From: Parapedobacter defluvii
GTDB taxonomy: Bacteria; Bacteroidota; Bacteroidia; Sphingobacteriales; Sphingobacteriaceae
Direction of reading: 5' to 3'
DNA: 64,000 nt
Assembly: GCF_014642075.1 (NCBI RefSeq)
Contig: NZ_BMIK01000013.1
Location: 83,952 to 147,951 of the forward strand
The notes beneath the pieces were generated by a model. It searched no databases. It had not been told where the DNA came from and saw only the letters and a program-made list of their open reading frames with translations. Shown here one piece after another: positions 1-6,716 of the stretch; the first letter of the stretch is position 1; every line of letters starts with the position of its first letter. The translations under genes and the position numbers were made by a program.

Positions 1-757
1 CGGTTGGAAAATAGCCATTCAGGCTTCGACATACCGGCGGCTTACCTTTATCGAAACATTGGATAAAGTGCGTGCATGTGGTCTTCGGTATGTTGAAGCG
101 TTTCCCCAACAGCAAATCGGAGGCGGAATGGAAGGGACCACAGACTTCAAAATGGATGCGCAGACACGTCAACAAATCAAAAAGATACTGAAAACCAAGG
201 ATGTACAGTGGATTTCGTACGGGGTGGTAAGCCCCACCAACGAGGCAGACTGGTTCCGGCTCTTTGATTTTGCCAAAGATATGGGTATCCAAACAATCGT
301 ATCTGAACCAAAACCGGAATTCCTGCCCTTGCTGGAGCAATTGACCAGGGAATATGGGATAAAAGTCGGAATACACAACCATGCCACCCCTACCCCGTAT
401 TGGAACCCGGAGACCGTCCATACGGCGATTGCAGGTCGCGGTCCATCCATCGGCGCTTGTGCCGATATCGGCCATTGGATGCGTTCGGGACTTCGGCCCA
501 TCGCGTGCCTCCAACTGCTTGAAGGTCGCTTAGTCTCGTTTCACATGAAGGATCTGAATGCGATCGGTGATCTGAAAGCGCACGACGTCTCATGGGGTAA
601 AGGAAAAGCAAACCTAAAAAAGATAAGTAAGGAAATGCGCAGGCAATCGTTCCAGGGGATAATCGCCGTGGAATACGAATACCGACGTGACGATCTGGCA
701 TTCGATAGTGTACCTGCCATCCGCGAAAGCGTAGCGTACTTTCGTAGCCTACTATGA
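1..757 (+). CDS. Sugar phosphate isomerase/epimerase (xylose isomerase-like TIM barrel), 5' end outside window
   Basis: The frame is open from base 2 to the stop at 757 (about 251 codons visible) with no start codon before the window edge. The TTG at 59 lies inside the conserved N-terminal part, so the gene begins upstream. Family motifs with likely metal ligands are visible: GIHNHATP, ACADIGHW, SFHMKDL and the C-terminal AVEYE (Glu/His/Asp/His/Glu pattern). Members isomerise or epimerise sugars and inositols; the substrate cannot be read from sequence. The convergent neighbour is a Gfo/Idh dehydrogenase, a common catabolic partner of this family. A signal peptide, frequent in Bacteroidota members, cannot be judged because the N-terminus is missing. 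Confidence 0.85.
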   Translation, partial: GWKIAIQASTYRRLTFIETLDKVRACGLRYVEAFPQQQIGGGMEGTTDFKMDAQTRQQIKKILKTKDVQWISYGVVSPTNEADWFRLFDFAKDMGIQTIVSEPKPEFLPLLEQLTREYGIKVGIHNHATPTPYWNPETVHTAIAGRGPSIGACADIGHWMRSGLRPIACLQLLEGRLVSFHMKDLNAIGDLKAHDVSWGKGKANLKKISKEMRRQSFQGIIAVEYEYRRDDLAFDSVPAIRESVAYFRSLL

Positions 758-784
758 GGTACCGCCACCGAACTGGCAACCGCT

Positions 785-1840
785 TCAACTAATTAGTTTA
801 ACCCGGTTGCCCGAACGGGCGCTTTCATAAATGGCCCGCACGATTTCCACGGATTTACGGCCCTCCTCTCCGTTAATGAAAGGTTCATCGCCGGTCTCGA
901 TTGCACGGATCATATCTTCCAACTGCCGTTGGTGGCCCACAAAGCTGATGTCTGCCGGATTGGACGCACCCCCTGCAGAAGGGGTCACTTCCTTAATTGA
1001 GTTCTTTATCTGCTCATCGACCGGACTTTCCTGCTGAAATTGCCATTTTATGAGGTGGTCTTCTTCCAGGATAGCCGTTCCTTCCGTACCCATGATTTCG
1101 ATGCGCTTGAGCGTACCCGGGAAAACAGCCGTTGTACATTCCAGGGTTCCCAACGCCCCGTTTTTAAAGTTCAGGGTAGCCACGATGGTGTCTTCCACCT
1201 CAATATTCTTGTGCCGGACATTGGCCGCCACCGCCTGAACGGACTCAACAGGCCCCATGTACCATTGCAGCAGATCGACCGAATGGATTCCCTGGTTCAT
1301 GAGCGCGCCGCCCCCGTCGTATTCCCAGGTACCCCGCCAACGGCCGGAGGCATAGTAAGCTTCACTTCGGTGCCACTTTACGTAAGCACTGCCCAACACC
1401 AGATCGCCGAACCGGTTCCCGTTTATGGATGTGATCAATTGCCTGCTTGCTTCATAAAAACGCGAAGGAAAGATAACGCCTACTTTTACACCGGCTCTGC
1501 GGGCCGCATCGATGATTGCATTGCACCTTTCAACCGTGATTTCGAGGGGCTTTTCAATGAGGCAATGTTTACCGGCTTCGATGCTCTTCAGTGCGGGTTC
1601 GAGGTGTATCCCGGAAGGCGTGCAGATGCACACCACATCAATTTCAGGGACGGCCAACATAGCTTCCAGCGTATCATAAGCTGTGCAATGGTGTTCACTG
1701 GCAAAAGCAGCTGATTTGGGGTTATTTATGCTATAAATACCGATTAAACGGGCATTTGCGATTTCTGCAATCGCCTTCGCATGGAAACGGGCAATCATCC
1801 CTGCTCCTACAATGCCAAATCCGAAATGTCTTTTCTCCAT
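785..1840 (-). CDS. Gfo/Idh/MocA-family NAD(P)-dependent oxidoreductase
   Basis: This 351-residue protein starts at ATG 1840. The N-terminal Rossmann fold carries GIVGAGMIA (residues about 8-16). The conserved IEKP lysine motif lies near residue 95 and the GIHSVDLLQW motif near 185, both typical of the catalytic site. The length is normal for the family. Such enzymes oxidise or reduce sugars, inositols or sugar-derived ketones in the cytoplasm. No signal peptide is seen. The gene ends 28 bp from the stop of the convergent sugar isomerase, suggesting a shared catabolic theme, but the substrate is unknown. Confidence 0.85.
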   Translation of the reverse strand: MEKRHFGFGIVGAGMIARFHAKAIAEIANARLIGIYSINNPKSAAFASEHHCTAYDTLEAMLAVPEIDVVCICTPSGIHLEPALKSIEAGKHCLIEKPLEITVERCNAIIDAARRAGVKVGVIFPSRFYEASRQLITSINGNRFGDLVLGSAYVKWHRSEAYYASGRWRGTWEYDGGGALMNQGIHSVDLLQWYMGPVESVQAVAANVRHKNIEVEDTIVATLNFKNGALGTLECTTAVFPGTLKRIEIMGTEGTAILEEDHLIKWQFQQESPVDEQIKNSIKEVTPSAGGASNPADISFVGHQRQLEDMIRAIETGDEPFINGEEGRKSVEIVRAIYESARSGNRVKLIS

Positions 1841-1926
1841 CGTAAACTCAATTATCTTTCTCTTCTGTTGTTTCCGTAATGGGAGGTAAACTTAATTAAA
1901 TTGCCGGAATATTGACGTCAGATATA

Positions 1927-1941
1927 GTTAATTGAATTAAC
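1927..1941. promoter_or_regulatory. Perfect 7-bp palindrome between two minus-strand genes
   Basis: GTTAATT-G-AATTAAC is a perfect inverted repeat 86 bp upstream of the Gfo/Idh start and 36 bp beyond the DUF4374 stop. The symmetry fits a dimeric repressor site (GntR/LacI-like), but no cognate regulator lies beside it and it is AT-rich, so chance cannot be excluded. Confidence 0.25.
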
Positions 1942-1976
1942 ATCCACAACTGCGGGATCGAGGTAAGACCCAAAAA

Positions 1977-3290
1977 TCAGTCCCCCAAAATCAGCAATTC
2001 AGACGCGAGCCCACCTTTCGTAATGGTAATGGCTTTCTCCGCTTTGTTGGCAGCCGGATCGTACCGGTAGTACCCGGAGGTGGTGCCATCGTAATAGTGA
2101 AAATAAAAGCCATTGCTATGCTTGTAGGAGGTAGGATAGGCGAACGAGCCCGTAGCCGGAATATCATCGATGATGGATGCCGTTTTTGCATTCAGATCGA
2201 GCTTCACCCAGCGCTGCGAAACGCTGTAAAACGCCAGGTCATATAACTTGGCAATTTCATCTTCCGTTAGCGCACCGGTAGTGGCGTATTTATATATCAA
2301 CGCCTGCAGTTCGGGCGATTCATCCGTGGCATTCACACAGGCATAGGCAATACCGTTTGCACCGTAAATGGTACCCGTTAGGGTCTGTATCATCAGGTTT
2401 TGGTAACCCAGCGCATCCACCGGATTGAATGAATAACTGGTATCAAAATCATCCGTTGCCGCATCGATTTTCAGGATTTTAGGCCGTGATGCCGCCATGG
2501 CGTTCATCCCCATCTGTCCGTCCAGGCCGTAGGACCCCTGGCAGGTTACATAGATGTTTCCGGCCTCGTCAATTACGGCATTCTCTTTGCCTCTGCTGAT
2601 CGGGTATTGAGCTCCTTCGTAGGTGATGGTCTTCACCCATTTCCGGGTGTTCAGATCAATTACCTCTACAAACACATCCGTGGCATCGTAAAAAAGTGCG
2701 GTGCGTTGATCGTCCGTATAATAAAATAAGAACAGCTTGTTATCTTTTGCCCGGTACGCGCCGGAATAGTAGGTATGCCGGTGTTCTCCGGGTTTGTAAT
2801 GGGTGGCCCCGGACATATCGATGGTACCGGTTGTCTGCATGGTAGCCGGATCAAACGTAATCAAATCGAGCTCTCCGTATTGGGCAATGACGCCCAGGTT
2901 CTCGCTGCATACCACCGAATAGTAACTGGTTGTTGCCAGCGGAAAGCTCCCGACTTCCGTTAGCAGACCCGTTTCTTTGGAAACGGCCATTTTACTGTAT
3001 TTCTGCTGTCCGGGTGTAAACGTACCGTAGAAATAATTTCCCGATTGGCCAAATGACCAAAAGTACTCGTAGCTGTTGCGCTGGGTTAAGTCGATGGATT
3101 TTGCTTCCTCGAACGAACCGTAGTAACCTGCGTAATAACTTCCTCTTCCTGCTACGGTTGCGGTAGATACCACGACGATTCCGGAATCGTGATATTCGCT
3201 GCCCGATTGACCGGGTTCGGGGCTATCTTTCTTGCATGCTGTGCCGAGTAGGACCAGGGCCATGACGGCGAGATGTAGTTGTTGTTTCAT
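1977..3290 (-). CDS. DUF4374-domain lipoprotein, orphan of a decayed siderophore locus
   Basis: This 437-residue protein has a lipoprotein signal (hydrophobic stretch, then GTACKKD; lipidated Cys about residue 19). The remainder resembles DUF4374, a beta-propeller-like family found beside TonB receptors and PepSY membrane proteins in Bacteroidota iron loci. A second, divergent DUF4374 gene in an intact operon lies at 12156-13376. Here the gene follows, by a few bases, the 3' end of a TonB receptor whose body is gone. It still reads as an intact ORF, but its promoter may have been lost with the receptor. Function is inferred: surface or periplasmic lipoprotein accompanying siderophore or haem uptake. 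Confidence 0.8.
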   Translation of the reverse strand: MKQQLHLAVMALVLLGTACKKDSPEPGQSGSEYHDSGIVVVSTATVAGRGSYYAGYYGSFEEAKSIDLTQRNSYEYFWSFGQSGNYFYGTFTPGQQKYSKMAVSKETGLLTEVGSFPLATTSYYSVVCSENLGVIAQYGELDLITFDPATMQTTGTIDMSGATHYKPGEHRHTYYSGAYRAKDNKLFLFYYTDDQRTALFYDATDVFVEVIDLNTRKWVKTITYEGAQYPISRGKENAVIDEAGNIYVTCQGSYGLDGQMGMNAMAASRPKILKIDAATDDFDTSYSFNPVDALGYQNLMIQTLTGTIYGANGIAYACVNATDESPELQALIYKYATTGALTEDEIAKLYDLAFYSVSQRWVKLDLNAKTASIIDDIPATGSFAYPTSYKHSNGFYFHYYDGTTSGYYRYDPAANKAEKAITITKGGLASELLILGD

Positions 3291-3296
3291 AACTTG

Positions 3297-3428
3297 TTAA
3301 AACTTATTTATTTCGTAAATGAATCGTGCATTGAAACTCCGTCCGGGTTTGGGTACCGAAAAATTATCGAACAGCTCCGCGTCGGTCAGATTTACCGCAT
3401 TAAGGGCTACCGTCAGGTTATACCGAGC
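3297..3428 (-). pseudogene. 3' remnant of a TonB-dependent receptor gene
   Basis: On the minus strand, about 43 codons ending at a TAA (3297-3299) read RYNLTVALNAVNLTD, then FDNFSVPKPGRSF, and finish with FIYEINKF. This matches the C-terminal strand of the intact receptor at 13389 (RYNIALEAKNITD, DNFSLQKPSRGF, RYFINKK). The frame meets a stop at 3435-3437, just upstream. Only the last beta-strands survive. The homology stops at about 3425, where a plus-strand PepSY fragment begins. Confidence 0.75.
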
Positions 3429-3712
3429 CGTTCGCTATTGACCGTTACTCGGGAAGGCCGATTGAACTTGCGCACGAAAACCGCATGCATCTGCTGGTTG
3501 AGAACACCTATTGGAACCTTCACATGGGCAAATGGATGGGGCAATGGGGTAAATTCTTCACGTTCGTTGGCGGCCTGATTGCAACCAGCCTGCCTATCAC
3601 CGGCTTTTACATTTGGTGGGGGCGGCGGCGCAAGCACAAGAAACGGCCAACGCAACGAAAAAGACAGGCGTTGAATACCACCGCGGATACGCTCACGCAT
3701 CCAGGCGTCTGA
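3428..3712 (+). pseudogene. 3' remnant of a PepSY-associated transmembrane protein gene
   Basis: In the plus strand the frame reads PFAIDRYSGRPIELAHENR, then NLHMGKWMGQWGKFFTF, then GLIATSLPITGFYIWWGRRR and a basic tail, stopping at 3712. This is the characteristic C-terminal transmembrane end of PepSY_TM proteins that partner siderophore receptors. About 90 codons remain of a gene normally near 400-550 codons. It abuts the oppositely oriented receptor remnant, so a deletion or inversion joined two 3' ends. A translatable ATG at 3485 exists but is unlikely to be a real gene. Confidence 0.7.
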
Positions 3713-3748
3713 GCGCACAGTCAGCAATCATTTCATTTGCTTTCGCGA

Positions 3749-3779
3749 TTGGAAAATTGCGGATTTTACGTAAATTTAC
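3749..3779 (+). promoter_or_regulatory. Bacteroidota-type promoter of the LuxR-type regulator
   Basis: TTG at 3749-3751 and TAAATTTAC at 3771-3779 (close to TAnnTTTG) are separated by 19 bp. The predicted transcript would start near 3785, downstream of the ATG at 3737. This supports ATG 3803 as the true start of the following gene. Confidence 0.5.
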
Positions 3780-3802
3780 GGCATTTATCCGATCTACGCG
3801 AC

Positions 3803-4471
3803 ATGCCTTTTTTACGGTTACAGTTCGAATTTGAAAGGGTTACCGATGCCCTTACTAAGCAGATTCCCTTAACACCTGAAAGCCCCCGGCAGGAGGTATT
3901 TCAAAAGGTCATCAATCAATCCGATTACCTGATTACGATACACGATGTGGAATATTACCGCCCCATCTGCGTCAATGAGCGCCTGAGGTGTTTTTACGGA
4001 TTTGAAAAATCTGTATTTCAGGGAATCGATCATTTTTATTACTTAAAGACCATGCATCTCTCCACTTATTATACGTTGATTGAATCGATGGCCTTTTTCC
4101 GGAATGACCGAACCGGCTACCTGAACTTAACGTATAAGCTACTGGACGCCCAGCGGACCTGGAAGACCACCGTAGGCACTTCGAAGGCAATCATCCGCGA
4201 TAAAGCCAATAAGCCGAAGATCGCGATGACGGTGATGGATCTGGCGCGCCAGGAGCTAACCCGGTCTAAATACGAGCAATACCTATCGCTGACCGCCCGG
4301 GAACGGGAGATTGTTGAATTGCTTTGCACCGGACTGAGCAAGAAGGAAATTGCCGCGAAATTATTCATCTCACACGGCACGGTTGGCACCCATGTCAAAA
4401 ACATTTACCGTAAGCTCGGGGTCAACAAATTCGCTGAGTTATCGATGCTTGTCGAACAATTCGGCCGTTGA
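3803..4471 (+). CDS. LuxR-type transcriptional regulator with an N-terminal sensor-like region
   Basis: From ATG 3803 the protein has about 222 residues. The C-terminal 65 residues form a GerE/LuxR helix-turn-helix: LTAREREIVELLCTGLSKKE, then IAAKLFISHGTVGTHVKNIY. The N-terminal 150 residues resemble the PAS-like region of Bacteroidota LuxR regulators (SDYLITIHDVEYYRPICVNE) but I see no phospho-acceptor domain. A longer ORF begins at 3737, but the promoter lies between the two starts. It is divergently separated from the decayed iron locus and precedes the lipoprotein gene cluster at 4559-6716, a possible target. DNA-binding role is secure; the signal is unknown. Confidence 0.8.
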   Translation: MPFLRLQFEFERVTDALTKQIPLTPESPRQEVFQKVINQSDYLITIHDVEYYRPICVNERLRCFYGFEKSVFQGIDHFYYLKTMHLSTYYTLIESMAFFRNDRTGYLNLTYKLLDAQRTWKTTVGTSKAIIRDKANKPKIAMTVMDLARQELTRSKYEQYLSLTAREREIVELLCTGLSKKEIAAKLFISHGTVGTHVKNIYRKLGVNKFAELSMLVEQFGR

Positions 4472-4558
4472 AAAATACCCCAAACGCGGTATACCGCTGA
4501 GAGAGACGGTTACTTAATTTCGCATAAAATCAAGTAACTACCACATATTCACCGGATC

Positions 4559-4782
4559 ATGAAAGTCTCTCTGCTACAAAAGCGGTTTTTTCCCGCAATC
4601 CTGTTTTCTCTTGTCGCGCTGCTGGCGCACGGTCAGATTACAAAAGAAGACCGCGGGAGCCGCGGCTACGGGCTATGCACTCGCCCGGTTCTTTCAAAAC
4701 TGCGTACGTATCTTCCGAAGGCGATGGTGAAAAGCGCTTCAGGAACAACCTATTGCAATTCAAATTAAGCTTAACGCTATGA
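4559..4782 (+). pseudogene. Probable frameshifted remnant of a small exported protein gene
   Basis: A clean signal peptide starts at ATG 4559 (MKVSLLQKRFFPAIL, then SLVALLAHGQ). The frame then becomes low-complexity and stops at 4768. Other frames give more protein-like pieces: ATGYALARFF, then KTAYVSSEGDGEKRFRNN followed by LLQFKLSLTL, which ends with a TGA overlapping the next start codon as ATGA (4779-4782). That overlap suggests the third frame was once the real 3' end. Two frameshifts would be needed to restore a gene of about 74 codons. Alternatively a 69-residue secreted peptide is made from 4559 to 4768. Not recognised as a family. Confidence 0.4.
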
Positions 4783-6716
4783 GGATCTCCACTGTTTACT
4801 CGCTGCTGCTGACGGTTACGCTGGCACTGTTTGTCACTTCCTGCAAGAAAGACGCCCGGCCTGTCGGCCCCGATGACGGAGAAGACACCTACACGGGCCC
4901 CAGCACGGATGTCTCGCCACTAGAATATGTAACCGTGCTAATACCCGGCGGCACTGCCTTGGCTGAAAACGAATACGCCGCAACACTTGGAGAAACCGAG
5001 GTAACGTTGATCCGCCAAGATGAGCATACCCTTGCCTTTCTAGTTCCGCCGGATGCAAAACCGGGAAAGAACAAATTGGTAATCGCCGGTTTGGAAAATC
5101 AGGAGTTGCATTACACCATTACCGAGAAAAAGTTAGACGCCACCCCCGAGACGGTCATCCGGCCGTTGCTGGAGAAGTTATCCGTATTGAAAGCGGCACT
5201 TTCCGACAGTCCCGAAGACGCTAATTTGAAGCTCAACATCACCAATTTTGAACTGTTGATAACAGAGTCTTCTCCGGAGGAACGAAAGCAGTTTGCCCTG
5301 TTTTACGAATTAAACAGCGACATGCTGAACAATCTGATTGACTATCGGTTTACGGCATCCGAGGAAGGACTCCCGGTTGCACAGTTGAAAACCGGAGTCG
5401 GGCGTTTTTCTAACACGACGTATGCATTTGAAGACGATGACCTTATCGGCCTGCATCCCCGGGTACACCTTAGGAAATTCTGTGGTTACGTACTGACATT
5501 CGCCATTGCGAATTTCGGATTTATCAATTCGATAAAAGCCTTCGCAAGCTCCAGATCAGCCGGAGAAGTAATTTTTTGGGGAGCCGCCACCTTCCTTACC
5601 GGTATTGTGGCTGCTAATAGCCTCGTAGAGGCCGCAAACCATTTTTATCAGTTCCTAAAGATCAAGCTAGCAGCCTTGGAGCACAATATCGACGAGTTCG
5701 GGCAGCTGGATTATCCCTATGGCACCTGGTATGATGTTGACGATACACAATCTGTATATCACCGATACAATCAGCCCAACCCAACCATGGGCATAGCTGC
5801 AACAGCGGGGTCGATACAAGCAGTAACCGGTGATGGCTCCCCAAAACCGTTACTCATATTGGCCAACCAGCCTAACAAGTTCACCTTCACGCGAAAGATG
5901 AGGGCCGTCATCGAAGATGACCGCCATTCAGACAGCCCCCTCCTCAACGAATTTTTCGAGGCCTACGACAAATACAACGAAATGGCATCGGATATCAACG
6001 AGTACATTGCGTTTGTCAATAAAAAAGTCTCCCTGGCAAACCTGTCGCCCCTTCAAACGCTGTACATCCCCTCCGTTCCTACGTTTAAAAACGTTCCGAT
6101 AGACGCTGCATCGTTCAGTACGTACACCTTTTCGCTCGACCACCCGTCGTTGTCACTGGTCGGGGTGGTGCTAAACCATGAAAATCAATTACTTTTACAA
6201 ATTAACATAGACGAATCAGACTGGACGCCGCGTATTACCTCCGAGTTAACATACGAATATATAGATCCGTTAGACGAGACCCCCCAACAAGGATCCATTC
6301 CGATCATCGTTGACCAGGGGCCTCTTGTCGGCACATGGAGCCTGGAATCTTCTGAGCTGAGCTGGTCTTACTGGTCGGGCAAAGAAGAAGACAAGCCCAG
6401 CAGGCCTAAGCCGGATCTGTTTGAGTCGTATCTATTTGAGGGCGATCTGCGATTTACGCCTATAGAGATGCATTTTGAGAATCTGGGCAACACGGGTGAT
6501 CACATGTATTATCAATCCTATCAGCTTGTCGGTAATGATATTGCCGTCAACGACGGTTATGTCTTTACCATGGGAAAAGACGGTAGCGAGATGAAGTACC
6601 TTTCAGATGGGCGTATCCGGATACGGAAAGAGTATACGCTTTTCGAGGATGAGGCCATGACCGTGCGGGTGTACTCGTTTATCCATGAGACATTTTATAA
6701 AAAAGACAGTCGTTAA
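4779..6716 (+). CDS. Large lipoprotein of unknown function
   Basis: This 645-residue protein begins with a lipoprotein signal (LFVTSCKKD; Cys about residue 22). Residues about 45-115 look like an IPT/TIG-type beta-sandwich (VTVLIPGGTALAENEY; LAFLVPPDAKPGKNKLVI), consistent with surface-binding domains. A hydrophobic stretch at about 230-285 is unusual for a lipoprotein. The last 120 residues start GPLVGTWSLESSELSWSYW and resemble a lipocalin-like domain. No enzymatic motif is seen. The stop overlaps the convergent hybrid kinase gene by 4 bp. It may be co-transcribed with the damaged small gene upstream. Function unknown; extracellular or periplasmic location is inferred. Confidence 0.7.
   Translation: MRISTVYSLLLTVTLALFVTSCKKDARPVGPDDGEDTYTGPSTDVSPLEYVTVLIPGGTALAENEYAATLGETEVTLIRQDEHTLAFLVPPDAKPGKNKLVIAGLENQELHYTITEKKLDATPETVIRPLLEKLSVLKAALSDSPEDANLKLNITNFELLITESSPEERKQFALFYELNSDMLNNLIDYRFTASEEGLPVAQLKTGVGRFSNTTYAFEDDDLIGLHPRVHLRKFCGYVLTFAIANFGFINSIKAFASSRSAGEVIFWGAATFLTGIVAANSLVEAANHFYQFLKIKLAALEHNIDEFGQLDYPYGTWYDVDDTQSVYHRYNQPNPTMGIAATAGSIQAVTGDGSPKPLLILANQPNKFTFTRKMRAVIEDDRHSDSPLLNEFFEAYDKYNEMASDINEYIAFVNKKVSLANLSPLQTLYIPSVPTFKNVPIDAASFSTYTFSLDHPSLSLVGVVLNHENQLLLQINIDESDWTPRITSELTYEYIDPLDETPQQGSIPIIVDQGPLVGTWSLESSELSWSYWSGKEEDKPSRPKPDLFESYLFEGDLRFTPIEMHFENLGNTGDHMYYQSYQLVGNDIAVNDGYVFTMGKDGSEMKYLSDGRIRIRKEYTLFEDEAMTVRVYSFIHETFYKKDSR

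Noticed and set aside
59..61. TTG as start of the first sugar isomerase
   Set aside because: The frame continues upstream with family-like residues to the window edge, so the gene is 5'-truncated by the window.
3485..3712. A short membrane-protein gene of 75 codons
   Set aside because: It is the C-terminal part of a PepSY protein whose family-like sequence continues upstream of the ATG.
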